Shown here one piece after another: positions 25,613 to 33,837 of a stretch of 64,000 nucleotides of DNA. This DNA comes from Myxococcales bacterium. Its GTDB lineage: Bacteria > Myxococcota_A > Bradymonadia > UBA7976 > UBA1532. The stretch's first letter is position 1, and every line of letters begins with the position of its first letter. The notes beneath the pieces were generated by a model. It did no database searches. It had not been told where the DNA came from and saw only the letters and a list, made by a program, of their open reading frames with translations. The stretch spans positions 1 to 64,000 of the forward strand of contig JACKDN010000011.1 of the NCBI GenBank assembly GCA_020633465.1, written 5' to 3'. Both the position numbers and the translations under genes were made by a program.

Positions 25613-28309
25613 ATGAAGCGACGAACGGCAGCGCGGTGGCTGGGGGGTCTGGGCCTGATCGGCGCCCTCCTCGGGTGCGACGACGGCGGCGGCGGGGGGC
25701 CGGGCGACGGCGCGGTGGGCGACGCCGGCGTCCTCGACGGCGCGCCGCCCGGCGACGCCGCGGGGGGCCGACGCAGCGGGCGACGCCGCGCCCGGCGCCG
25801 ACGCCGCGCCGCAGCGGGACGCCGCGGTGGGGCCCGACGGCGCGCCCGGCGACGACGTCGGACCCGGCGGCGACGCGGCGCCCGGCCGCGACGCGGCGCC
25901 CGGCCGCGACGCGGCCCTCACGACGACGGGGCCCCGCCGAGGACGCGGCGGCCACGCCGGACGCGGGCGCCCCCGGACGGCGGGCCGGCCGACGACGCCG
26001 CGGCGCCGGCCGACGCCGCCGCGCCGATGGACGCCGCCCTCGCGCCCGACGCCGCGCCGCCCGATCCCGACAACCCCTACCTGCCCCGGCCCGACGTGCA
26101 GACCTGCCGCCTACCGGCGCTGCCCACCCGTGGCGTGACCATCGAGCCCGCCTTCACGAACCTGCGCTTCGATCATCCGGTGCAGGTGGGCACCGCGCCC
26201 GGGGACGCCGACACCCTGTTCGTCGTCGAGCAGGGCGGCCGCGTGCTGGCCTTCGACGACGACCCCGACGTCGCCGACGCCGACCTCTTCCTGCAGGTGG
26301 GCGTGCTGCGCGACGGCAGCGAAGAGGGCCTGCTGGGCCTCGCCTTCCACCCCGGCTACGCCGACAACGGCCGCTTCTTCGTCTACTACTCGTCCACCGG
26401 CCCCATCTGCGGCGGCGCCGCGCGCTGCTCGGTGCTCAGCGAGTTCGGGCGGGCCGCGCCGCGCCGCGCCGACGACGCGTCGGAGCAGGTGCTGCTGGTG
26501 GTGCCGCAGCCCTTCAGCAACCACAACGGCGGCGCGCTCGCCTTCGGCCCCGAGGACGGGCTGCTGTACGTCAGTTTGGGGGACGGCGGCTCGGCGGGCG
26601 ATCCCGACGGCAACGGCCAGAACACCGACAGCCTGCTCGGCGCCATCCTGCGCCTGGACGTCGACGGCGAGCCGGCCGCCCCGGGCGAGCCCGTCGAGCT
26701 GTGCGCCGACACCTGCGACTGGCCGGGCGACGGCGCCTGCGACGACGGCGGCCCGGGGGCCAGCTTCGACGTCTGCGCCTTCGGCACCGACTGCACCGAC
26801 TGCGGCGCGCGGGTGATGGATCCCCTGCCCCGCGCCTACGCCATCCCCGCCGGCAACCCCTTCGCCGACGGCGTGGGCGGGCGCCCGGAGATCTGGGCGT
26901 GGGGCCTGCGCAACCCCTGGCGCATGGCCTTCGACCGCGCGACCGGCGATCTGTGGGTGGGCGACGTCGGGCAGAGCACCTTCGAGGAGATCGACCGCAT
27001 CACCGAGCCGGGCAACTTCGGCTGGAACATCCGCGAGGGCTTCGCGTGCTACCGCGGGGGCGACTGTCAGGCCGCGGGCCTGGTGCCGCCGGTGCACGTG
27101 TACGGGCGCGGCGACGGCGTCTCGGTCACCGGGGGCGTGGTGTATCGCGGGCCGGCGCTGCCGGAGCTCGAGGGCGCCTACCTGTTCGGTGATTACGGCA
27201 GCGGCACCGTGTGGGCGCTGCGCGCGGACGCCGAGGGCGCCTACGCCGCCGAGGCCGTCGCGCGCCTGTCCCGCGTCACCAGCTTCGGCGAGGACGCGCG
27301 CGGCAACGTCTACCTCACCGCCTTCAGCGGGCGCGGGCTGCACCGGCTGGTGCGCGCCCCCGATCCCGGCGCCGAGCCCTTCCCCGAGCGCCTGAGCGAC
27401 ACCGGCTGCTTCGCCGACACCGCCGCGCATCGGGTGGCGCCCAGCGTGCGCCCCTTCACCGTGCGCCGCGCCTTCTGGAGCGACGGCGCGCGCAAGGCGC
27501 GCTACGTGGCGCTGCCCGTCGACGGCACCATCGACTACGCCGCGGACGGCGGCTGGCGGCTGCCGGTGGGCGCGGTGCTGATCAAGTCGTTCTTCGTCGA
27601 CGAGGCGGGGCGCGACGCCGAGCGGCGGCTCGAGACGCGCATGTTCACCCGCTACGCCGACGGCTGGCGGGGCTTCACCTGGCGGTGGAACGACGCGCAG
27701 ACCGACGCGTTCCTGGTCGAGGGCGGGCGCGACGAGGTGATCGAGCTGGCCGACGGCACGACGCTGGACTGGCACTACCCGTCGAGCGCCGAGTGCGATC
27801 GCTGCCACACGGACGCCGCGGGCGAGGCGCTGGGCTGGCGGACGCGGCAGATGAACGTGGCGGCGCCGGGCGTCGAGGGGAACCAGATCGACCTGCTGGT
27901 GGCGGCGGGGGTGCTCGAGGGCGCGCCCGCCCCGGCGGCCGAGCTGCCGGCGCACCCGGATCCGGCCGACGCCGGGGCCGACGTCACCGCGCAGGCGCGC
28001 GCCGCGCTCGACGTGAACTGCGCCTACTGCCACCGCCCGAACGGCCCGACGAACGCGGCCTTCGATCTGCGCGCCGCGACGCCGCTTGGCGCGGCCGGCG
28101 TCTGCGACGTGGCGCCGGTGCAAGGTGATCTGGGCCTGGACGACGCGCGGCTGGTGGCGCCGGGCGCCCCCGCGCGCAGCGTGATCCTCGAGCGCATGTC
28201 GCGCCGCGGTGACGCCGCGATGATGCCGCCGCTGGCGACCACGCGCGTGGATCCGGTGGCGACGGCGCAGGTGCGCGCGTGGATCGAGGCGCTCGACGCG
28301 TGCGAGTAG
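25613..28309 (+). CDS. PQQ-dependent sugar dehydrogenase-like lipoprotein fused to diheme cytochrome c
   Basis: An 898-residue lipoprotein with lipobox LLGC. After an Asp/Ala linker comes a beta-propeller of the soluble glucose/aldose sugar dehydrogenase type, with HPGYADNGRFFVYYS, NHNGGALAFGPEDGLLYVSLGDGG, WGLRNPWRMAFDRATGDLWVGDVGQ and NFGWNIREG. An insert CADTCDWPGDGACDDGG adds Cys-rich sequence. The C-terminus carries two CxxCH heme motifs, CDRCH at 728 and CAYCH at 803, matching the SO_2930-type diheme cytochrome layout. It should oxidise a substrate and pass electrons to heme at the cell surface. Between about 25760 and 25985 the linker reads as Arg-rich, and two other frames give the expected Asp/Ala sequence, suggesting compensating indels. 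Confidence 0.85.
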   Translation: MKRRTAARWLGGLGLIGALLGCDDGGGGGPGDGAVGDAGVLDGAPPGDAAGGRRSGRRRARRRRRAAAGRRGGARRRARRRRRTRRRRGARPRRGARPRRGPHDDGAPPRTRRPRRTRAPPDGGPADDAAAPADAAAPMDAALAPDAAPPDPDNPYLPRPDVQTCRLPALPTRGVTIEPAFTNLRFDHPVQVGTAPGDADTLFVVEQGGRVLAFDDDPDVADADLFLQVGVLRDGSEEGLLGLAFHPGYADNGRFFVYYSSTGPICGGAARCSVLSEFGRAAPRRADDASEQVLLVVPQPFSNHNGGALAFGPEDGLLYVSLGDGGSAGDPDGNGQNTDSLLGAILRLDVDGEPAAPGEPVELCADTCDWPGDGACDDGGPGASFDVCAFGTDCTDCGARVMDPLPRAYAIPAGNPFADGVGGRPEIWAWGLRNPWRMAFDRATGDLWVGDVGQSTFEEIDRITEPGNFGWNIREGFACYRGGDCQAAGLVPPVHVYGRGDGVSVTGGVVYRGPALPELEGAYLFGDYGSGTVWALRADAEGAYAAEAVARLSRVTSFGEDARGNVYLTAFSGRGLHRLVRAPDPGAEPFPERLSDTGCFADTAAHRVAPSVRPFTVRRAFWSDGARKARYVALPVDGTIDYAADGGWRLPVGAVLIKSFFVDEAGRDAERRLETRMFTRYADGWRGFTWRWNDAQTDAFLVEGGRDEVIELADGTTLDWHYPSSAECDRCHTDAAGEALGWRTRQMNVAAPGVEGNQIDLLVAAGVLEGAPAPAAELPAHPDPADAGADVTAQARAALDVNCAYCHRPNGPTNAAFDLRAATPLGAAGVCDVAPVQGDLGLDDARLVAPGAPARSVILERMSRRGDAAMMPPLATTRVDPVATAQVRAWIEALDACE

Positions 28310-28350
28310 GAGCCTGCGCCGCGAAGTGCCCCGACCGTGCAGCAGGCTCC
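28309..28350. terminator. Bidirectional hairpin between convergent genes
   Basis: GGAGCCTGC (28309-28317) pairs perfectly with GCAGGCTCC (28342-28350) across a 24-base loop, between the convergent propeller/cytochrome gene and the polyprenol-kinase-like gene. No T-run follows on either strand. Confidence 0.45.
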
Positions 28351-28354
28351 CCGG

Positions 28355-29302
28355 TCAGACGCCCAGGGCGGCGCGCGCGGTGACGACGGCGGCGCCGACC
28401 ACGAGCGGGACGCTGAGGTTGTCGTCGACGCGGCGGCTGAGCAGCTCGGCGAGGGCGCCGGCGACGGCGCCCGCGACGGCCAGGGGCAGGAGGGGCAGCG
28501 CCGGCGCGTAGAGCGCGAGGCCCGCCGCTCCCGCCGCGACGCCGACCGCCGCGAAGGTGAGCGTGCCCTCGAGCGTGCGGCCGTGGACCAGCGACACGCG
28601 GCCGAAGCGGCGCCCCACGAGCGCGGCGGCCGGATCGGCGAAGCCCAGCACCAGCACCGCCACCGTCGCGGCCGCCAGATCACCCATCAGCACCAAGCCG
28701 AGCAGCGCCGTGGCGTACCAGGTGGCCGAGTTGACGCGGTGGGCCTCGTGGGGGTGGGCGATGCGCGCGGTGCTGCGCTGGAACAGCGCGGCGAAGCGCG
28801 GCGAGCGGCGGCGCAGGATCTCACTGGCCCAGAAGGTGGCGGTCATCAGCGCGGTGATCGGCAGCAGGGTGCGCGGGCCGAGGACGTGGTGCAGCATCAC
28901 CAGGGCCCAGAGGCCGTTGAACACGTGGAACACGTTGCGCGCGTAGTTGGTGGGGCGCAGCGAGGGCACGTGCACGTCGTGGCCGCGCAGCGCCGCCGCG
29001 AGGCGCTCGTACAGCGGCACCGCGACCCGCCGCAGATCGGCCCAGGCCTCGCGCAGCCGCTCGGCCCCCAGCTCGGGCGCGGGGGCGCGCTGCTCGAGCA
29101 CCGCCCGCAGCTCGTCGAGCACGCCGCGCGGCAGCGCCGCCACCGTGGGCCCGGCCGCCGCGAGCTGGGCGCGCAGCCCCAGCAGGCGCTCGCGCAGGTG
29201 CCCGGCGAGCTCGGGCCGCCACCGCGCGGGATCGCTGTCCCGCAGCAGCCCGTACAGGGCCTCCATCAGCTGGCGTTCGGTCGTGGTCAGGGTGGCGGGC
29301 AC
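28355..29302 (-). CDS. Diacylglycerol/polyprenol kinase family membrane protein
   Basis: A 315-residue protein. The first ~130 residues are soluble and helical. The C-terminal half has about six hydrophobic helices and contains the family signature GFADPAAALVGRRFGR (near residue 220) and RRVDDNLSVPL near the end, as in dolichol kinase/CTP-dependent polyprenol and diacylglycerol kinases. These enzymes phosphorylate a membrane lipid alcohol. The start is GTG 29302, with GGAGGT seven bases upstream; the frame continues far upstream but without support. It diverges from the SelU-like gene. Together with the DUF368 protein it is one of two polyprenyl-lipid-related membrane proteins in the window. 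Confidence 0.82.
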   Translation of the reverse strand: MPATLTTTERQLMEALYGLLRDSDPARWRPELAGHLRERLLGLRAQLAAAGPTVAALPRGVLDELRAVLEQRAPAPELGAERLREAWADLRRVAVPLYERLAAALRGHDVHVPSLRPTNYARNVFHVFNGLWALVMLHHVLGPRTLLPITALMTATFWASEILRRRSPRFAALFQRSTARIAHPHEAHRVNSATWYATALLGLVLMGDLAAATVAVLVLGFADPAAALVGRRFGRVSLVHGRTLEGTLTFAAVGVAAGAAGLALYAPALPLLPLAVAGAVAGALAELLSRRVDDNLSVPLVVGAAVVTARAALGV

Positions 29303-29419
29303 GGCGCGACCTCCGAGTGCGAACCCAGTGAAACGCGTCGGCAGCGAACGGTCGCCGAAAAGCGCGCGCGACCCGCGGCGTCCGCGCGCATCCTGTCCGG
29401 GTCGAACGGAGGCATGCCG

Positions 29420-29968
29420 ATGCACCACCCTGACAAAGTCCACCCCGCCTTCGCCAGCGCCACGGTGCTGAGCCTGGACGGCACGCCCACCGCGCTGGAG
29501 GTGCTCTGGCGCGACGCGCCCGCCCTGATCGTCTTCGTCCGCCACTACGGCTGACTGTTCTGTCGCGAGCAGGTCGCTCGCCTGACTGCGCGCCACGACG
29601 CCGTGGAGTCGATGGGTGCCACCGTGCACGTCGTCGGCAACGGGACGGTGGCCATGGCGCGCGACTTCGCCGAGCAGTTCGGCGTGCGGGCCACGCTGTG
29701 GACCGATCCGTCCCGCCGCAGCTTCGCGCTGGCCGGGCTGCACCGGCGCTTCGGCCTGGGCCCGAAGGCGCTGCGGGCGGGGCTGCGCGCCTTCCGCGCG
29801 GGCTTCCGGCAGGGCCGCACCCAGGGCGATCCCTGGCAGCAGGGCGGCGTGCTGGTGGTCGGCCGTGACGGGCGGCGCTGGCTGCGCCACGCGGACGCCT
29901 TCGCGGGTGATCACGCCGACCTCGACGCCGTGCTGCAGGCCGTCGAGCGCGCCGTCGCCGCGGAGTGA
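29420..29968 (+). CDS. SelU/PRXL2-like peroxiredoxin-fold protein, probable selenoprotein (UGA at codon 45)
   Basis: The frame from ATG 29420 (GGAGG seven bases upstream) reads through an in-frame TGA at 29552-29554 to the stop at 29968, giving 182 residues. The context is FVRHYG-[UGA]-LFCREQV. Relatives of this AhpC/TSA-like family (Prx-like2, vertebrate SelU/PRXL2) have Cys-x-x-Cys at this point, so UGA stands for the first redox residue as Sec-x-x-Cys. A candidate SECIS hairpin follows (separate entry). Downstream, VHVVGNGTVAMARDFAEQF, the F..WTDPSRRSF strand and the VLVVGRDG segment fit the thioredoxin-like fold. The role is probably peroxide or disulfide reduction in the cytoplasm. If Sec is not inserted, only 44 residues would be made. 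Confidence 0.8.
29552..29581 (+). promoter_or_regulatory. UGA-Sec codon and candidate bacterial SECIS hairpin
   Basis: Directly after TGA 29552-29554 a perfect 6-bp stem, GCGAGC (29565-29570) with GCTCGC (29576-29581), closes the loop AGGTC. The second loop base is G and lies 18 bases after the UGA. This meets the usual bSECIS rules: a G in the first two loop positions, about 16-37 bases from the UGA. Confidence 0.72.
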
Positions 29969-29996
29969 GCCCCGCGGCGGCTGCTACACTGGCCGC

Positions 29997-32366
29997 GTGC
30001 GCCGCTCGCCCGCCCTGCTGATCGCCCTGCTCGGGGCCTGCTCTCCCGCGCCGCCCCCGGCCGCGCCGCTGCCCGACGTGGGGCCGATGCCCGCGCCCGA
30101 GGCGCCGCCGATGACCGGCGAGCGCTGCCTGCCCCGCCCGCCGCCGCTGGACGCCGCGCTGGTGGCCTCGCCGCTGGCCGGCGATGCGACCTTCGGCCCC
30201 GGCTGGCGCCTGTATCGCCGCGGCGATCTGCCTGCCGCGTCGGACGCGCTGGCGGCGGCCCTCGAGGCCGCGCCCGATCACCCCCAGGCCGGCGGCGCCA
30301 CGCTGCTGCTGGCCACCATCGACGCCCGCCTGCGCCGCCCCGCGGCCGAGCGCTTCGCCCGCGCCGCCGAGCTGCGCCCCGATCTGGCCGTCTTCGCCCG
30401 CTACCGCGGCGCCATCGCCGCCCTGCGCGAGGGACACGCCGCGCGCGCCGCCGCGCTGGCCGCCGACGTGCCCGACGGGCTGCGCTATGGCTACGGCCCG
30501 GCCAAGGTGCAGGCGCGCGCGCTGCTGAAGGCCGCGCGCCCCGCCGAGGCGGCCGCGCGGCTGGCCCGCGCCGTCGGGCGAGCGACCGATCCCGCGGCCA
30601 GCCGCCTGCGCGCGCTGTGGGCGCGCGCCGCCGAGGCCGCGGGGGCCACCGCGCTGGCCGCCGATCTGTGGCGCCACCTCACGCTGCGCCACGACGACCG
30701 GCGGCTGCAGAAGCGCGCGAAGAAGGCCCTGCGCGCGCTGCGCGCCTGGCTGCCCGCCCGCCAGCGGCGCGCGCTGGACCAGGACGGCCCGCGCGAGGCG
30801 CTCGAGCGCGCCCGCGGCCTGCTCGAGCGCCACGAGGGGCGCGCGGTGCTGGCCACGCTGGCCGACCTGGACACGGCGTGGCCCGCCGGCAGCCCCGACC
30901 ACTGTGACGTGCTGTGGCTTCGGGCGCGGGCCCACACCCGCCTGCGCGATCACGCGCCCGCCGCCGACGCCTACGCCGCGTTCCTGTCGACCTGCCGCGA
31001 CGACGCGCGGGCGGTGGACGCCGTGTTCGCCGGCGGCCGCGGGCTGTTCACGCTCGACCGCCACGACGCCGCGTTGGCCTGGCTGCAGGACGTCTGGCTG
31101 CGCTGGCCCGACCACCCCTACGCCGACGACGCCCGCTACATGGCGGCGCGCCTCGAGCTGCAGCGCGGCCGGCCGGCCGAGGCGCTGAATCACCTGCAGG
31201 CGTTGCTGGCCGGCCACCCGCACGGGGATCGCGCCGCCGACGCGCACTGGCTGCTGTTCGACCAGCGGCTCGAGGCGGTGGATCCCGCGGACGGGGCGTC
31301 GGCCGAGATCGAGCGCGAGCACCGCGGGCGCCTGACCTGGTTCCGCGGCCGCGCCCTCGAGGCGCAGGGCCACCCCGAGGCCGCGCTCGATCGCTACGTC
31401 GAGGTCGTGCGGCAGGCGCCGATGGGCTACTACGCGCTGCTGGCGCTCAACCGGCTGCGCGATCGGGCGCCCGCGCGCTTCGAACAGACGCTCGAGGCCG
31501 TGGCCGCCGCGTCGCCGCCGACGCAGCTCGAGCCCGAAGCGGCCTGGTCGGACCCCGACTTCCTCGAGGGGCTGGCGCTGCTGCGGCTGGGCCTGGGCGC
31601 CTTCGCCTGGTCGGCCTTCGACGCCGCGCGCGACCGCCTGCCGCAGCCCGATCGGTTCACGCTGGGGCTGGCGCGCCTGTACACGCTGGCCGGCGACGCC
31701 GCGACCGGCGATCGGATGGTCGAGCGCGAGGTGAGCCACATCGACGGGCTGGCGCCCACCGGCGAGCTGCGGCGGTGGTTCGAGCTGGCCTACCCCCGGC
31801 CCTACCGGACGCTGATCGACACCTGGGCCGAGGCGCGGGGGCTGCCGACCGATCTGGTGCACGCGTTCACGCGCGAGGAGTCGCGCTTCGATCCGCGCGC
31901 GCGGTCGTGGGCGGGGGCGTGCGGGCTGATGCAGCTGACCGAGGGGACGGCGCGGGACATGGCGGCCGCCGAGGACGTGCGCCTGCGGATCAACTGCCGG
32001 CGGCTGTTCCGCGAGTCGCTGAACGTGCGCCTGGGCACGCGCTACCTGGCCGAGCTGTCCGCGCGGCTGGGCGGGCACCCGGGGCTGGTGGCGGCGGCCT
32101 ACAACGCGGGGCCGGGCAACGTGGACGGCTGGCTCGAGGCGGCCGGCGACGTGCCCTTCGACACGTGGCTCGAGAACCTGCCCTACCAGCAGCCGCGGCA
32201 GTACGTGAAGCGGGTGCTGGCGGCGTGGTTCGTCTATCGGTGGCTGAGCACGCCGCCCGAGGCGCCGTTGGGCGATCGCGTGCCCATCGTGCCGCTGGCG
32301 CCGGTCACCCGCATCGCCCAGGGTGAGGTGCCCGATCCCACGTTGACGACGCAGGCACCGCCCTGA
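29997..32366 (+). CDS. Lipoprotein soluble lytic murein transglycosylase (Slt-like)
   Basis: A 789-residue lipoprotein starting at GTG 29997 with lipobox LGAC. A long alpha-helical superhelix of TPR-like repeats (residues ~60-590; many WLxxAxxAxxxAG and GRPAEAL units) is followed by a GH23 lysozyme-like catalytic domain. The catalytic Glu is E628 in REESRFDP, followed by GACGLMQL and AAYNAGPGNV, the standard Slt motifs. It cleaves peptidoglycan glycan strands to 1,6-anhydro-muropeptides in the periplasm. The layout matches E. coli Slt70, with lipid anchoring added. It begins 28 bp after the SelU-like gene and may be co-transcribed with it. Confidence 0.92.
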   Translation: MRRSPALLIALLGACSPAPPPAAPLPDVGPMPAPEAPPMTGERCLPRPPPLDAALVASPLAGDATFGPGWRLYRRGDLPAASDALAAALEAAPDHPQAGGATLLLATIDARLRRPAAERFARAAELRPDLAVFARYRGAIAALREGHAARAAALAADVPDGLRYGYGPAKVQARALLKAARPAEAAARLARAVGRATDPAASRLRALWARAAEAAGATALAADLWRHLTLRHDDRRLQKRAKKALRALRAWLPARQRRALDQDGPREALERARGLLERHEGRAVLATLADLDTAWPAGSPDHCDVLWLRARAHTRLRDHAPAADAYAAFLSTCRDDARAVDAVFAGGRGLFTLDRHDAALAWLQDVWLRWPDHPYADDARYMAARLELQRGRPAEALNHLQALLAGHPHGDRAADAHWLLFDQRLEAVDPADGASAEIEREHRGRLTWFRGRALEAQGHPEAALDRYVEVVRQAPMGYYALLALNRLRDRAPARFEQTLEAVAAASPPTQLEPEAAWSDPDFLEGLALLRLGLGAFAWSAFDAARDRLPQPDRFTLGLARLYTLAGDAATGDRMVEREVSHIDGLAPTGELRRWFELAYPRPYRTLIDTWAEARGLPTDLVHAFTREESRFDPRARSWAGACGLMQLTEGTARDMAAAEDVRLRINCRRLFRESLNVRLGTRYLAELSARLGGHPGLVAAAYNAGPGNVDGWLEAAGDVPFDTWLENLPYQQPRQYVKRVLAAWFVYRWLSTPPEAPLGDRVPIVPLAPVTRIAQGEVPDPTLTTQAPP

Positions 32367-32500
32367 GGTGCATGGTCGCCAGGGAGCGGCAACCGCACTG
32401 ACCACGCGGACCCGCGACCGAGGCCGTACAGCGTGCATCTGCTGACGGCACGCGTCGTGCAGAACGACGCCGACCCGATCGGGGACTGACGGAGGTACGG

Positions 32501-33757
32501 ATGAAGCGGGTGTGCATCGCGCTGGCGCTGCTGGCGACGGCATGTAACGGCGGCGGCAGTGACGACGACGGCGGGATCGTCAACCTCGATCCGGGGATGG
32601 GCGGCAACGGCGGCCGCGACCTGCCGGCCGACGGCCTCGGCGGCGTCGGCGGCGCGCCCGACGGCATGGGCGGCGCGCCCGACGGCATGGGCGGCATGGG
32701 CGGGACCCCCGAGCCCGAGCCGATGGGCCTGCCGGTGCTGGGCGACGGCCTGCACACCCTCGACGCGGTGCAGCTGGACGTGATCGGGACGGCCTTCGCG
32801 GACGGCCTGTCGACGCCGCGCGACCTGGCCTTCCACAACGAGTACCCCGACCAGCTGTGGGTGGTGAACCTCGACGACAGCTCGATGACCATCTTCTTCG
32901 GCGTCGGCACCGACGAGCAGGGGTCGCGCAAGAAGTTCGGCTTCGGCAACACGCACTTCATGGCCAAGCCGTCGAGCCTGGCCTTCGGTGAGCCCGGCTT
33001 CCTCGCCACCGCGCAGGAGGAAGACCAGATCACCCAGCCGACGACGCCGGCCGACTTCATGGGGCCGTCGCTGTGGACCAGCGATCCGGCGCAGTTCGAC
33101 GCCGGGCACGCCAGCCACATGGACATGCTGCACAACAGCCCGAACTCGGCCGGCGTGGCCTGGGCGGGCTACGGCAACGCGTACTGGATCTTCGACGGCT
33201 ACCACGCCGCGCTCAGCCTGTACGACTTCAAGGAAGATCACGGCCTCGGCGGCGCCGACCACAGCGACGGCACCATGCACCGCTACGTGCAGGGCGAGGT
33301 GGGGTACGTGCAGGGCGTGCCCTCGCACATGGAGCTGTTGGGCGACATGCTGTACGTGGCCGACACCGGCAACAACCGCGTCGCGATGCTCGACACGACC
33401 ACCGGCGAGATGGCCGGGCCGGTGTTCCCCAACTACGACACCATCAGCGCGCAGCAGCAGCAGCGCGTGGACGGCGCCGTGCTGAGCACGGTGGTGGACG
33501 GCGCCGCGGTCGAGGGCATGGAGCGGCCGTCGGGCCTGGCCATCGCCGACGACACGCTGTGGATCACCGACAACGCGACGTCGCGCGTCTTCGCCTTCGA
33601 CCTCGAGGGCAACCTGCTGGACTGGCTGGATCTGTCGGACGAGATCGACGCCGGCGGCCTGATGGGCATCGCCGTGGGCCCCGCGGGCGACCTCTTCGTC
33701 TGCGACGCGCTGGGCGATCGCATCCTGCGCATCAGCCCCAAGCCGACCGAGGAGTGA
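32501..33757 (+). CDS. NHL-repeat-type beta-propeller lipoprotein
   Basis: A 418-residue lipoprotein with a strong GGAGGTACGG site, lipobox LATAC, and a Gly/Asp/Met linker with repeated GGAPDGMGG units. The body has NHL-like blades, including MLYVADTGNNRVAMLDT, TLWITDNATSRVFAFDLEGN and DLFVCDALGDRILRI, plus a His-rich stretch (AGHASHMDMLHNSP) that could bind metal. NHL propellers usually mediate protein or ligand binding, and some are lyases. No catalytic assignment is justified. It follows the transglycosylase gene after 134 bp in which I see no other gene. Confidence 0.82.
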   Translation: MKRVCIALALLATACNGGGSDDDGGIVNLDPGMGGNGGRDLPADGLGGVGGAPDGMGGAPDGMGGMGGTPEPEPMGLPVLGDGLHTLDAVQLDVIGTAFADGLSTPRDLAFHNEYPDQLWVVNLDDSSMTIFFGVGTDEQGSRKKFGFGNTHFMAKPSSLAFGEPGFLATAQEEDQITQPTTPADFMGPSLWTSDPAQFDAGHASHMDMLHNSPNSAGVAWAGYGNAYWIFDGYHAALSLYDFKEDHGLGGADHSDGTMHRYVQGEVGYVQGVPSHMELLGDMLYVADTGNNRVAMLDTTTGEMAGPVFPNYDTISAQQQQRVDGAVLSTVVDGAAVEGMERPSGLAIADDTLWITDNATSRVFAFDLEGNLLDWLDLSDEIDAGGLMGIAVGPAGDLFVCDALGDRILRISPKPTEE

Positions 33758-33763
33758 GACGGC

Positions 33764-33779
33764 CGGGGCGCCCGCCCCG
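33764..33779. terminator. GC hairpin between convergent genes
   Basis: CGGGGCG and CGCCCCG are complementary around a very short loop just after the stop at 33757. The outer GACGGCC and GGCCGTC can extend the fold. It lies between the convergent NHL and uup genes and lacks a T-tract. Confidence 0.4.
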
Positions 33780-33837
33780 CCGCGACGGCCGTCGATACCC
33801 AACCATCGCGGTCGTCGTCATCGTCGACCCCGCCCCC

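Noticed and set aside
28821..32543. A 1240-residue open frame on the - strand
   Set aside because: It lies antisense to the lytic transglycosylase and SelU-like genes, has no ribosome-binding site or family motif, and shows shadow composition.
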